A stretch of DNA of 64,000 nt from Deinococcus sp. LM3 (GTDB lineage: Bacteria; Deinococcota; Deinococci; Deinococcales; Deinococcaceae): assembly GCF_002017875.1 (NCBI RefSeq), contig NZ_MUFV01000001.1, positions 2,506,501 through 2,570,500 of the forward strand, given 5' to 3'. The notes below the pieces were generated by a model that searched no databases, was not told where the DNA came from, and saw only the letters and a list, made by a program, of their open reading frames with translations. The position numbers and the translations under genes were made by a program. Position 1 is the first letter of the stretch; each line of letters opens with the position of its first letter. Below are positions 25,492 to 35,896 of this stretch, piece after piece.

Positions 25492-25623
25492 TACGGATTC
25501 CGTCTGTTTCGCCCTCAACCCGGAAACGCACCGGGTTGCCAACTCCACGCCCGGAACCCGCTTCTCTCCCACTCGCATCCGCTCGGATTGAACGGCTTTG
25601 CAAGCCATTCAATCGGAGTCCGT
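25492..25623. mobile_element. MITE-like element, copy C
   Basis: TACGGATTCCGTCTG to CGGAGTCCGT (the final A is missing), flanked by TCA at 25489-25491 and 25624-25626. The right TCA is, on the minus strand, the TGA stop codon of the phosphatase gene. The internal stem uses CAACCCGG/CCGGGTTG. Confidence 0.85.
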
Positions 25624-26463
25624 TCAGTAGAAGTCGCCGCCGCTGGGGAACGTCACGACTTCCGCGATGCCGTGGCGGTTCAGGCGGGCGATGAACCCGG
25701 CGTCCTCGCGGTACGCCATGCCGCTGTCCATCGCCACGCACAGCCGCCCCGCGTACGGAATGGGCGCCCCGGCCCCCACGGTCGGGCCGTGCAGGTGCTC
25801 GTCGAGCAGCACGTACACCGGCGTGTGCCCGTGCGCGATGCGCTGCCCGCCGAAGGTGCTCAGCATCTGCCGGGCCTTCTCGTCCCCGGCGCCCAGCACG
25901 AACGCGAACCGGTCCGTGAAGGTGTTCAGGAACGCGCCCCAGTCGTCCGGGTCGGGGTTCGTCATCAGTTCCAGCACGGCGGCGTTCACGCCCTCGACGC
26001 TGCTGCCCAGCTTCAGGTACATCAGGCTGTCGGCGTGCACCAGCAGCCAGTCGTGCGAGGCCGCCATGGCCGGCCGCTCGGACAGCCACGCCAGGTCGCT
26101 GGGTTCCAGCAGGTCCGCGTCCCGCACCTGACCGCCGTTCTCCAGCCAGTACTCCCGGTACCCGTAGCGGTCCTGCGGGTCGCTGTGCCGGAACACCAGC
26201 GCCGCCAGGAACATCACCTCGTGGTTGCCCAGCAGCGCCGTCACCTGCCCGCCCACCTCCTGCGCCTGCACTTCCAGGCTGCGGATCAGGCGGATCACGC
26301 CCACGCCGTTCGGGCCGCGGTCCACGTAGTCACCCAGGAACACCACGTGCGCGTCCCCGGCCGTCCAGCTGCCGTCGAAGTCGATCAGGCCGGCGCGCAG
26401 CAGAATGGCGCGCAGCTTGTCGTACGCGCCGTGAATATCCCCGATCACCCACAGCGGCCTCAT
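25624..26463 (-). CDS. metallophosphoesterase (serine/threonine phosphatase-like)
   Basis: 279 residues from MRPLWVIGDIHGAYDK. All calcineurin-type motifs are present: GDIHG, FLGDYVDRGPNG, LLGNHEVMF, VHAD and AHGHTPV; AMDSGMAYRE is near the C-terminus. Resembles the symmetrical Ap4A hydrolase/PrpE-like phosphatases. The ATG overlaps the stop of a 33-codon upstream ORF with its own -10 box, so translation is probably coupled. Confidence 0.92.
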   Translation of the reverse strand: MRPLWVIGDIHGAYDKLRAILLRAGLIDFDGSWTAGDAHVVFLGDYVDRGPNGVGVIRLIRSLEVQAQEVGGQVTALLGNHEVMFLAALVFRHSDPQDRYGYREYWLENGGQVRDADLLEPSDLAWLSERPAMAASHDWLLVHADSLMYLKLGSSVEGVNAAVLELMTNPDPDDWGAFLNTFTDRFAFVLGAGDEKARQMLSTFGGQRIAHGHTPVYVLLDEHLHGPTVGAGAPIPYAGRLCVAMDSGMAYREDAGFIARLNRHGIAEVVTFPSGGDFY

Positions 26464-26561
26464 GCGCGGGCCCCCCACAGCGGGCCGGCGGGGCAGGGGA
26501 GGCAGGACAGGTGGACTCCGGCCGGAGGGGAGGGGCAGTGTTCAGGAAGGCCGCAATTCAC
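26460..26561 (-). CDS. Cys-rich leaderless upstream ORF (33 aa)
   Basis: GTG at 26561 follows TACACT by seven nt, the same spacing as at other leaderless genes here. The product begins VNCGLPEHC and contains SCLPC, four Cys in total, and ends GPLWGARA with a TGA overlapping the phosphatase ATG. No start with a promoter lies nearer the phosphatase. It may be a leader peptide or a small metal/thiol protein; coding is supported only by position and spacing. Confidence 0.45.
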   Translation of the reverse strand: MNCGLPEHCPSPPAGVHLSCLPCPAGPLWGARA

Positions 26562-26568
26562 GCCCCGA

Positions 26569-26574
26569 AGTGTA
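26569..26574 (-). promoter_or_regulatory. -10 box of upstream ORF/phosphatase transcript
   Basis: Leftward TACACT, seven nt before the GTG at 26561. Confidence 0.5.
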
Positions 26575-26626
26575 GCGCCCCCGCAGCGGCCCGCGCCGAC
26601 CCTCTGCTGCGTCCCGCTGCCCACTG

Positions 26627-27340
26627 TCACCCGTCGTCGTCGGTGCCCGCGCCGTCCCCTTCGGGCAGGGTGCGCCACTTGGTCATGCGGTCCGTGATGT
26701 CGTCCTGAATGCGCCGCACGTTGCTTTCCAGCCCGGCGCGCGTGGAATCCAGCTGGTGGCGCAGCCGCATGATCTCCTCGACCCCGGCGAGGTTCACGCC
26801 GAGTTCCTGCGTCAGGCGGCGGATCTCGCGCAGATGCTCGATGTCCCGCTCGCTGTACAGGCGGGTCTTACCGCTGCTGCGCCCCGGACGGATCAGCTGC
26901 TTGCGCTCGTACAGCCGCAGGGTCTGGGGGTGCATGTCCACCAGTTCCGCCGCGATGCTGATCACGTACACGGGCCGGTCCTTCGGGTCCACCTTGCCGT
27001 CTGCGCCCGGCAGTTCGCGCGGTTGCGCCTGCGCCCGCAACTCGTCCTCGATGCGCTCGATTTCCGCCTCGAATTCGCCCTGAATGTCGTCCAGTTCATG
27101 CTGAAGCCGCATGACCTCCTCGACCCCGGCGAGGTTCACGCCGAGTTCCTGCGTCAGGCGGCGGATCTCGCGCAGGTGCTCGATGTCCCGTTCGCTGTAC
27201 AGGCGGGTCTTGCCGCTGCTGCGACCGGGGCGGATCAGACCCTTGCGTTCGTACAGCCGCAGCGTCTGGGGGTGCATGTCCACCAGTTCCGCCGCCACGG
27301 AGATGACGTACACGGGCCGATGTCTGGAGTCAGAGGGCAT
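26627..27340 (-). CDS. MerR/HspR-type regulator with tandem duplicated DNA-binding domain
   Basis: 237 residues. Two almost identical HspR-like MerR domains occur in one chain: VYVISVAAELVDMHPQTLRL at residues 9-28 and VYVISIAAELVDMHPQTLRL at about 123-142. Each is followed by YERKxLIRPGRSSGKTRLYS and a LTQELGVNLAGVEE helix, joined by an acidic coiled coil (EFEAEIERIEDELRAQ). The DNA repeats with a 342-bp offset (26769-26976 and 27111-27318). HspR represses chaperone operons in Deinococcus and actinobacteria. ATG at 27340 with TATACT upstream. Confidence 0.88.
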   Translation of the reverse strand: MPSDSRHRPVYVISVAAELVDMHPQTLRLYERKGLIRPGRSSGKTRLYSERDIEHLREIRRLTQELGVNLAGVEEVMRLQHELDDIQGEFEAEIERIEDELRAQAQPRELPGADGKVDPKDRPVYVISIAAELVDMHPQTLRLYERKQLIRPGRSSGKTRLYSERDIEHLREIRRLTQELGVNLAGVEEIMRLRHQLDSTRAGLESNVRRIQDDITDRMTKWRTLPEGDGAGTDDDG

Positions 27341-27351
27341 AACTTCCGTTG

Positions 27352-27357
27352 AGTATA
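27352..27357 (-). promoter_or_regulatory. -10 box of hspR-type gene with half HAIR-like site
   Basis: Leftward TATACT; the overlapping ACTCAAC resembles one arm (ACTCAAG) of the HAIR operator bound by HspR. The second arm is not seen, so autoregulation is only suggested. Confidence 0.35.
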
Positions 27358-27494
27358 CCCGCGTCACTGTTTCTGCAACCGGGAGGCAGCAGGCAGTGGG
27401 GTGTAGGCAGCGGGGAGTGGATCTGGGGCGGCCCACACCCCACTGCCCCCCGATCCTGGACGCCCGGCGCGGGTCAGCCCGTATCATCCCCGGT

Positions 27495-28870
<1,376 letters not shown>

Positions 28871-28874
<4 letters not shown>

Positions 28875-29446
28875 AACTCGGCTTTCTCGCCTCGCACGGC
28901 GGCAGCGCCGCGCGGCACCTCGTCGAGGCCTGCCGCGCAGGTGAGCTGAACGCCACCCCGGTCGCGCTGGTCAGCAACAACAGCCGCTCCCCGGCCCTCG
29001 CCTGGGCTCAGGAGGCGGGCCTGACTGTCGCGCACCTCAGCAGCGCGAAGTACCCCGACCCGGACGCCCTGGACGCCGCCATTCTGGACGTGCTGGTCGG
29101 CGCGGGCGCGGACACCCTGGTCCTCAGCGGGTACATGCGCGAGATCGGCCCGCGCGTCCTGACGCACTTCGCGGGCCGCCTCGTGAACATCCACCCCAGC
29201 CTCCTGCCCCGCCACGGCGGACGCGGCATGTACGGCGACCGCGTGCACGAAGCCGTCCTGGCCAGCGGCGACCCCGAGAGCGGCGCGACCGTGCACCTCG
29301 TCACCGCCGGCATCGACGAGGGACCCGTGCTGGCGCAGGCCCGCGTGCCCGTCCTGCCCGGCGACGACCTCGCCAGCCTCAAGGCCCGCGTGCAGGCCAC
29401 CGAGGGTGAGCTGATGCTGCGGGCTGTTCGCAGTCTGGGCGGGTAA
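28871..29446 (+). CDS. purN: phosphoribosylglycinamide formyltransferase
   Basis: 191 residues, ATGA overlap with the upstream peptidase gene. Formyltransferase motifs are VALVSNNSRSPAL, LSGYMREIGPRVL, VNIHPSLLPRHGGRGMYG (Asn-His of the active site) and GATVHLVTAGIDEGPVLAQA (catalytic Asp nearby). Transfers formyl from 10-formyl-THF to GAR, the third step of purine synthesis. HGGRGM instead of FHG in the loop and the short N-terminus are minor departures from the E. coli enzyme. Confidence 0.88.
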
Positions 29447-29470
29447 TCCTCACTCTCACTGCGTCCGTCT

Positions 29471-29515
29471 CAGCCGACCGGATTCCGCCCATCACGGGTG
29501 GGAACCGGTCGGCTG
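29471..29515 (+). terminator. terminator-like hairpin after purN
   Basis: CAGCCGACCGG and CCGGTCGGCTG, perfect 11-bp arms 25 bp after the stop. There is no T-run, so it may be a 3'-end stabiliser rather than a classic terminator. Confidence 0.55.
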
Positions 29516-29580
29516 AACGCTTGCCGGGCGTTCGTGCTGGGGCGTGGGGTGTCGGGGTGATCCGCTGCCGGCTCTCCGCT

Positions 29581-29600
29581 TATACTTGAACTCAGTTCAA
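29581..29600 (+). promoter_or_regulatory. promoter -10 box fused to a perfect operator dyad
   Basis: TATACT (29581-29586) runs directly into TTGAAC-TCA-GTTCAA (29586-29600). A dimeric repressor bound here would block transcription start of the thioesterase gene. GGAGG lies at 29618-29622. Confidence 0.6.
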
Positions 29601-29630
29601 ATTCTGTGTTCGATCCTGGAGGTTCCACCC

Positions 29631-30116
29631 ATGACTCAAGCTGCCACCCTGCCCGCTTTCGCTGCCCAGGCCGTCAAGAAGGCCCTGCACGACATTCCCA
29701 TGAACGCCACGGTCGGCGTGCAGATCACCGACGTGGGCGTCGGCTGGGCGACCGGGCAGGCGCCGGACACCGCTCCGTTCCGTAATCACCTGGGCACCAT
29801 TCACGCGGGCGTGCAGTTCCTGCTGGCCGAGGCCGTGAGTGGCGCGGCGTTCGCGGGCGCGTTCGCAGCGCAACTGGCGGGCGCCGTGCCCCTGATCGAG
29901 AAACTGGAGACGCACTACGTGAACCGCGCCGTGGGCGACCTGACCGCGCGGGCCGAGGCGGCCGACCCGGCGGGGATCGCGGTGGCCCACGCCGAGTTCG
30001 CGGCGGACGGCAAGGCCCGCCTGATCGTGAACGTGACCGTGCAGGACGGCGAGGGCAAGGACGTGATGCGCGCCGTCGCCCACTGGTACCTGCGCGCCCG
30101 CCCCCAGGCGAAGTAA
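29631..30116 (+). CDS. hotdog-fold thioesterase-like protein (DUF4442/PaaI type)
   Basis: 161 residues from an ATG with GGAGG eight nt upstream. Hotdog signature: FRNHLGTIHAGVQFLLAEAV (helix with NHLGTIHAG) followed by strands IEKLETHYVNRAVGDLTARA and ARLIVNVTVQDGEGKDVMRA. Likely hydrolyses acyl-CoA or is a CoA-binding relative. It is one of the few genes here with a full leader and an obvious operator, so it is probably repressed by a TetR-like regulator. Confidence 0.82.
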   Translation: MTQAATLPAFAAQAVKKALHDIPMNATVGVQITDVGVGWATGQAPDTAPFRNHLGTIHAGVQFLLAEAVSGAAFAGAFAAQLAGAVPLIEKLETHYVNRAVGDLTARAEAADPAGIAVAHAEFAADGKARLIVNVTVQDGEGKDVMRAVAHWYLRARPQAK

Positions 30117-30237
30117 CGGGGGGAAGTGGGGGGTAGGCAGTGGGTCGGCTGCTGTCGGCGCAGAACGATCATCGGCCCACGCCGTTTGCGCCGCGCCCGG
30201 CCTCCCGCTTCCCGCTCCCTTGCTTTACCCTGCGTGC

Positions 30238-30687
30238 ATGACTGTGTTGCTGCTGGATCACGTGGCGATCGCCACCCCGGACCTGGAGGCGGGTTCGGCG
30301 CCGTACGTGGCACTGGGCCTGCACCCGGAAGGGCCGGACGAGGAGGTCGCGTCGCAGGGCGTGCGGGTGCGGGCGTTCCAGGTGGGGGAGACCCTGATCG
30401 AACTCCTGATGCCCACGCGGGACGACAGCCCGATCGCGGCTTTCCTGGCGCGCAAGGGGCCGGGGCTGCATCACACGGCGTACCGCGTGGCGGACCTGAA
30501 CGCCGAGATGACCCGCCTGCGCGCGGACGGGGCGCGCTTCCTGAACGAGGAGCCCACGTCGGGCCGGGCCGGGTCGCGCGTGGCGTTCCTGCATCCGAAG
30601 TGGGGGGCTGGCACGCTGATCGAGCTGGTCGAGCATCCAGCTGGTGGGCATCCGGCTGGTGGGCATCCGGCTGGTGGGCACGGTTGA
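30238..30687 (+). CDS. mce: methylmalonyl-CoA epimerase (VOC family) with repeated C-terminal tail
   Basis: 149 residues, TACCCT six nt before the ATG. VOC motifs: LLLDHVAIATPDLEAG, GETLIELLMPT, LHHTAYRVADLNAEM, and the final metal ligand in GTLIELVEH. It interconverts R- and S-methylmalonyl-CoA. The C-terminus carries an extension of HPAGG units encoded by three 15-bp tandem repeats (30631-30675). The TGA is the left flank of repeat element copy D. Confidence 0.88.
   Translation: MTVLLLDHVAIATPDLEAGSAPYVALGLHPEGPDEEVASQGVRVRAFQVGETLIELLMPTRDDSPIAAFLARKGPGLHHTAYRVADLNAEMTRLRADGARFLNEEPTSGRAGSRVAFLHPKWGAGTLIELVEHPAGGHPAGGHPAGGHG
30631..30675 (+). repeat. three 15-bp tandem repeats at the end of mce
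   Basis: GAGCATCCAGCTGGT followed by two identical GGGCATCCGGCTGGT units, encoding (E/G)HPAG repeats. Unstable in principle by slippage. Confidence 0.8.
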
Positions 30688-30820
30688 TACGGATTCCGTT
30701 TGTTTCGCCGACAATCCGGAACTTCACCGGATTGCCAGCTCCACGTCCGGAACCCGTTTCTCTCCTGCTCACATCCGCTCGGATTGAATGGGCTTTGCAG
30801 CCCATTCAATCGGAGTCCTT

Positions 30821-30821
<1 letters not shown>
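30688..30821. mobile_element. MITE-like element, copy D
   Basis: TACGGATTCCGTTTG to CGGAGTCCTTA, flanked by TGA 30685-30687 (stop codon of mce) and TGA 30822-30824. Its last base is the A of the ATG of the following VanZ-like gene. Confidence 0.85.
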
Positions 30822-31207
<386 letters not shown>

Positions 31208-31275
31208 GGGCCGGGCGGGGTGAATCTCTGCCCCCGTTGCAGTTCTGTCAGAGTCGGGCCGCTACGCTGCCGGGC

Positions 31276-32226
31276 ATGACGACCGCCCTGAGTTCCGTTT
31301 CCACTTCCGACGGGCACGTGGCGGCCCTTCAGGCGGCCCTGACGCAGCTGGACAGCGTCATCCTGGGCAAGGGCGGGCAGGTGCGGCTGGCGCTGACCTG
31401 CCTGCTGGCGCGCGGGCACCTGCTGATCGAGGACCAGCCGGGCGTGGGGAAGACCACGCTGGCGCAGGCGCTGGCCCGCACCTGCGGCCTGGAATTCCGG
31501 CGCGTGCAGTTCACGGCGGACCTGCTGCCCGCCGACCTGACGGGCGTGAGCGTCTGGGACGCCCCGGCCGCCGCGTTCCGCTTCGTGCCGGGGCCGGTGT
31601 TCAGCGAGATGCTGCTGGCCGACGAGATCAACCGCGCTACGCCCCGCACGCAGGGAGCGCTGCTGGAAGCCATGGAGGAACGGCAGGTCTCGGAAGGTGG
31701 CGTGACCCGCCCGCTGCCGCAGCCGTTCTTCGTGATCGCCACGCAGAACCCGGCGGCGTTCGTGGGCACCAGCCCCCTGCCGGAAGCGCAGCTGGACCGC
31801 TTCCTGATGACCGTCACGCTGGGGTACCCGGACGTGCGCGCCGAGCGGCAACTGCTGGAAACGGGGGGCCGCAGCCAGAGCGTCCGGGATCTGGGGGCCG
31901 TCCTGAGCGCCCCGGCCCTGCTGGCCATGCAGGCCGAGGTGGACCGCGTGCACGCCGCCGCGCCGCTGCTGGATTACCTGCAACTGCTGGCCCGCGCCAC
32001 CCGCGAACACCCCGCACTGGCGGCGGGCCTGAGCCCACGCGCACTGCTGGCGCTGCTGGCCGCCGCGCGCGCCTGGGCGTACCTGCACGGGCGGCCCATG
32101 GTGCTGCCCGAGGACGTGCAGGCCGTGTTCCCGGCGCTGGCCGCGCACCGCCTGCCGCCCCGCGACCCGTCCGTGAATGTGGGCGCGCTCCTCACGGCGC
32201 TGCTGGCCGACACGCCCATTCCCTGA
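31276..32226 (+). CDS. MoxR-family AAA ATPase
   Basis: 316 residues; TACGCT seven nt upstream of the ATG. Walker A EDQPGVGKTTLAQALA, MoxR motif FTADLLPADLTGVSVWD, Walker B LLADEINRATPRTQGALLEAM, sensor 1 FVIATQNPAAF and the C-terminal lid (LSPRALLALLAAARAWA). MoxR ATPases are chaperones that commonly act with DUF58 and transglutaminase-like proteins; both are encoded next. Confidence 0.94.
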   Translation: MTTALSSVSTSDGHVAALQAALTQLDSVILGKGGQVRLALTCLLARGHLLIEDQPGVGKTTLAQALARTCGLEFRRVQFTADLLPADLTGVSVWDAPAAAFRFVPGPVFSEMLLADEINRATPRTQGALLEAMEERQVSEGGVTRPLPQPFFVIATQNPAAFVGTSPLPEAQLDRFLMTVTLGYPDVRAERQLLETGGRSQSVRDLGAVLSAPALLAMQAEVDRVHAAAPLLDYLQLLARATREHPALAAGLSPRALLALLAAARAWAYLHGRPMVLPEDVQAVFPALAAHRLPPRDPSVNVGALLTALLADTPIP

Positions 32227-32227
32227 G

Positions 32228-35155
32228 ATGACCCGCTCCACGACCACCGCCCCCGCGCCCCGCGCCGACCGCGTGAGCCCCGCGCTGCACCTGCGGCCCA
32301 CGGGGTTCGGGCTGGCGTTCCTGATCCTGATCCTGCTGACCCTGATCGGCTGCGTGAACTACGGGCTGAGCCTCGGGTACGGCCTGACGTTCCTGCTGGG
32401 CGGCGTGTGGGTGATCACGGCGGCGCAGGCGTTGCGTTCGGCGCGCAGCCTGACCCTGACGGTCCGTCCGTCCGGCTCCGTTCACGCCGGGCAGGACGCC
32501 CCGCTGACCGTGCAGGCCCAGGCGGGCGGCAGCGGCGGCGCGCTGGAAGTCCGCCTGCACGCCCAGGGCCGCGAGCTGCGTGCGGCGCTGCACGTCCCAC
32601 CAGAGGGGGCGGCGCTGACGGCTGCGTTCCCGACCACGGTGCGCGGCCCGCTGAGCATCCGGGTGCGCGCCCACGCGCAGGACCGCCTGGGCCTGTGGCG
32701 CGTGGTGCTGCCCGCCCAGCCCGCCCCGTTGACACTGCTGGTGTGGCCCGCCCCGGAAAGCCCGGTCCCGCCGGTCCCGGTCCGCGCGGCTCCCGGCGTG
32801 AGCGGCGAGGGCCTGCGCGGCCCCGGTGACGAGGAGTTCGCGGGCCTGCGTCCCTACCAGCCGGGCGACTCGCCCCGGCAGGTGTCGTGGCGGCACGTGG
32901 CCCGCACCGGGCAACTCCTGACCCGCGAGACCGACGCCGCGCGCGGGCACGCCACCGACCTGCACTGGCAGGACGCGCCGGGCGACCCCGAGGCCCGCGC
33001 CTCCCGCCTGAGCGCCTGGGCGCAGCACCTGTCGGCGCTGGGCACGCCGTTCGCGCTGACGCTGCCCACCACGCACCTGAAGGCCGCTACGGGCGAGGCG
33101 CACCTGCACGCTGCGCTGAACGCCCTGGCGACCGTGGACCCCCTGCCCACCGCGCCCGGCCCGCAACGCGGCGCGGCGCGGCTGGTCTCGCACGCCGCCA
33201 CGCTAGTCACGCAGGCCACGCCACCCACCCTGCTGGCCCTGGCGGTCACGCTGGCGCCCGGCGCGCTGCGGCACCCCGTGTGGATCACGCTGCTGATCAT
33301 CCTGCTGCTGGCGCACGCCCTGGCCCGCGTGCTGCCGCGCCCCGGCCGGACGCTGGACCCGCTGCCCGTGTGGCTGCTGGCGCTGCTGGCCGTGGGCGGG
33401 GCTGCCGCGCTGATCGCCACGCAGGGCACCCTGCTGGGCCGCGACGCCGGCACGGCCTTCCTGGGCCTGCTGATCGCCCTGAAAACCGCCGAGAGCCGCT
33501 CGTCCCGCGACGGACGCATCCTGATCCTGCTGGGCCTGTTCATGACCAGCACGCATTACTTCTACAGTCAGGGGCCGCTCGCGGCGCTGCACACCCTGAT
33601 CAGCGCTGCGTTCCTGCTGGCCGCCGCGCCCGCCTGGATCGCCCCGGTCGCCTCCGGCCCGGCCTCCACCCCGGCTGCCCCCGGCGCGGAAGGGAGGCGC
33701 GCACACCTGCGGGACTCTCTGCTGGGCGCGGGCCGCCTGCTGGCCCTGGCGGCCCCGCTGGCACTGGTGCTGTTCGTGCTGTTCCCCCGCCCGGCCGGGC
33801 CGCTGTGGCAGCTGCCGGTGCAGGGGCAGGCCACCACCGGCCTGAGCAACGAGATCACCGCCGGCGAGTACTCGAACCTCGCGCAGAACAGCGCCGTCGC
33901 CTTCCGCGCCGACTTCCAGGGCGCGCTGCCCACCCCCGACCAGCGTTACTGGCGCGGCCCCGTCTACGAGGCGTACGACGGCCGCACCTGGCGGCAGGTC
34001 CGCTCGCCCGGCCGGACGCCCAGCGTGGACGTGACCGGCCCACCCCTGAACTACACCCTGACCCTGGAACCCAGCGGCAACCCCTGGCTGCTGGCGCTGG
34101 ACGTGCCACTGACCGTCCCGGACGGTGCGTTCCTGACCAACGCCTTCCAGGCCGTCACCCCCCGACCCGTCACCACCCGCCGCCGCGTGGAACTCCAGAG
34201 CCGCGCCGCGCGACTGGGCGTGCAGGAGGACGCAGACCGACTGGCCTTCGACCTGCAACTCCCCGCCGGGCAGAACCCCCGCGCGGTCGCCCTGGCCACC
34301 AGCTGGCGCAGCCTGAACCCCCAGGCGCGCGTGCAGGCGGGCCTGAACCTGCTGCGCACCGGGGGCTTCACGTACACCCTCTCGCCGCCACTGCTGCCCG
34401 AACAGGACCGCGTGGACGCCTTCCTGTTCAGCTCCCGCCAGGGCTTCTGCGAACACTACGCCAGCGCCTTCGCGGTCCTGATGCGCGCCGCCGGCCTCAG
34501 CGCCCGCGTGGTCGGCGGCTACCAGGGCGGCGAGCAGAACGGCTCATACCTGATCGTGCGCCAGCAGGACGCCCACGCCTGGACGGAAATCTGGCTACCC
34601 GGCCAGGGCTGGGTCCGCGTGGACCCCACCGCCGTCGTCGCGCCCGCCCGCGTCAGCGCCGGCCTGAGCACCGCCCTGACCCGCCCACAGGCCGCCGCCC
34701 CCACCCCACCCGGCACCCTCAAACGCCTGCAACTGCGCCTGGACGCCATCCAGAACCGCTGGAACGACCTCGTCGTTGACTACGACGGAGGCCGCCAGAG
34801 CGACCTGCTGACCCGCGCCGGACTGGGCGGCGTGGGCAGCACCCCGTACCTGCTGCTGCTCCCCACCCTGATCGCCCTCACCCTGCTCCCCGCCCTGCTG
34901 CTCGCCCGCCGCCGCGCCCGCCCCACCGACCCCGCCAGCCGCGCCCTACACGACCTGAGCGTGCGCCTGCACCTGCCCCGCGCCCCCGGCGAAACCCCCA
35001 CCGCCTACATGACCCGCGCCGCCACGCAACACCCGCACCTGCACGCCGCCCTTCAGGACGTCCTGAACGCCTACCACGCCGCCCGCTACGCCCCGCACCC
35101 CACCCCGGACACCCTGACCCGCCTGCGCCGCGCCGTGCGCAACGTCCGCCGCTGA
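32228..35155 (+). CDS. DUF58-TgpA (transglutaminase-like) fusion protein
   Basis: 975 residues, starting 1 nt after the moxR stop. Residues 1 to about 300: two TM segments and a DUF58 domain (LRPYQPGDSPRQVSWRHVAR motif). From about 350: a TgpA part with TM helices (HPVWITLLIILLLAHALARV, ILILLGLFMTS), an extracytoplasmic region, and the transglutaminase core with Cys in RQGFCEHYASAFAVLMRAA, His in DAHAWTEIW and Asp in VRVDPT. It closes with a TM helix and a cytoplasmic DUF4129-like tail. Usually these are two genes; here the frame is continuous. Confidence 0.88.
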   Translation: MTRSTTTAPAPRADRVSPALHLRPTGFGLAFLILILLTLIGCVNYGLSLGYGLTFLLGGVWVITAAQALRSARSLTLTVRPSGSVHAGQDAPLTVQAQAGGSGGALEVRLHAQGRELRAALHVPPEGAALTAAFPTTVRGPLSIRVRAHAQDRLGLWRVVLPAQPAPLTLLVWPAPESPVPPVPVRAAPGVSGEGLRGPGDEEFAGLRPYQPGDSPRQVSWRHVARTGQLLTRETDAARGHATDLHWQDAPGDPEARASRLSAWAQHLSALGTPFALTLPTTHLKAATGEAHLHAALNALATVDPLPTAPGPQRGAARLVSHAATLVTQATPPTLLALAVTLAPGALRHPVWITLLIILLLAHALARVLPRPGRTLDPLPVWLLALLAVGGAAALIATQGTLLGRDAGTAFLGLLIALKTAESRSSRDGRILILLGLFMTSTHYFYSQGPLAALHTLISAAFLLAAAPAWIAPVASGPASTPAAPGAEGRRAHLRDSLLGAGRLLALAAPLALVLFVLFPRPAGPLWQLPVQGQATTGLSNEITAGEYSNLAQNSAVAFRADFQGALPTPDQRYWRGPVYEAYDGRTWRQVRSPGRTPSVDVTGPPLNYTLTLEPSGNPWLLALDVPLTVPDGAFLTNAFQAVTPRPVTTRRRVELQSRAARLGVQEDADRLAFDLQLPAGQNPRAVALATSWRSLNPQARVQAGLNLLRTGGFTYTLSPPLLPEQDRVDAFLFSSRQGFCEHYASAFAVLMRAAGLSARVVGGYQGGEQNGSYLIVRQQDAHAWTEIWLPGQGWVRVDPTAVVAPARVSAGLSTALTRPQAAAPTPPGTLKRLQLRLDAIQNRWNDLVVDYDGGRQSDLLTRAGLGGVGSTPYLLLLPTLIALTLLPALLLARRRARPTDPASRALHDLSVRLHLPRAPGETPTAYMTRAATQHPHLHAALQDVLNAYHAARYAPHPTPDTLTRLRRAVRNVRR

Positions 35156-35236
35156 CCGGAACGAGAGGCTCCCGCCACCCGACACGGACGACCGGGAACG
35201 GCAGGAACATCCCGTTGTTCCCCCGAGCGGCAATAG

Positions 35237-35890
35237 ACGGCAGTCCATCGTGCCCACCAGTCAGGTCAGAGCCCGGATAACAAGCTGGAGTTCGTCGAGA
35301 CCACCCCGGAGCATCCCTTCTTCGTCGCGCAGCCCGCCGATGCCCAGCCCAGGCCCGCGCCGGAAGCCCACAGCGACCTGAGCCGGAACTGGGTGGGCGC
35401 GGGGCACCTGAAGATCGGGGATACGATCAAGCAGGCCGACGGCACCACCGGATTGGTCGCCAACGTCACCACCGTGCAGCAGACACGCGAGATGTTCAAC
35501 CTCACCGTCAGTGAAGCCCACACCTACTACGTCGGGCAGGACGGGTGGTTGGTACATAATGACAACGAGCAGGCCTGTGGAAGCTTGGTTACGAAGACTC
35601 TCGACGGTCTGCAGCCTTATTCCAACCAGTCAAGCAAGAACCTACCTCAATACGAGAAACTCGGCGACTTCGAAGGAGCAAGGGCGGATTTTGCAGTCAT
35701 TCTCAAGGAGTACGGTGTTGATCCTTCAAAGGTTTCAGTAAAGGCTAACGGCGACGTGATGGTGGTTCGCGTAAATGCTCAGGGGGATGTACTGATTGTT
35801 CGCAATAGAAGTGGAGGCGCTGCCGGAAGCGTTCCAACTCTTGAGTATCAAGTAGGGGGCAAGGCTATTCTGAAAATTAGGTACAAGTGA
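35237..35890 (+). pseudogene. 3' remnant of a HINT-type polymorphic toxin
   Basis: The frame is open only from a stop at 35234-35236 and begins inside a HINT (intein-like) domain: LEFVETTPEHPFFVAQ (block B) is followed by GAGHLKIGDTIKQADG and EAHTYYVGQDGWLVHN (blocks F/G, the cleavage end). The N-terminal Cys block and everything before are missing. After VHN comes a toxin-like C-terminal domain of about 108 residues (YSNQSSKNLPQYEKLGDFEG, ending GGKAILKIRYK) of unknown family with markedly lower GC. Either a broken gene or a silent toxin cassette. Confidence 0.75.
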
Positions 35891-35896
35891 TCACTT

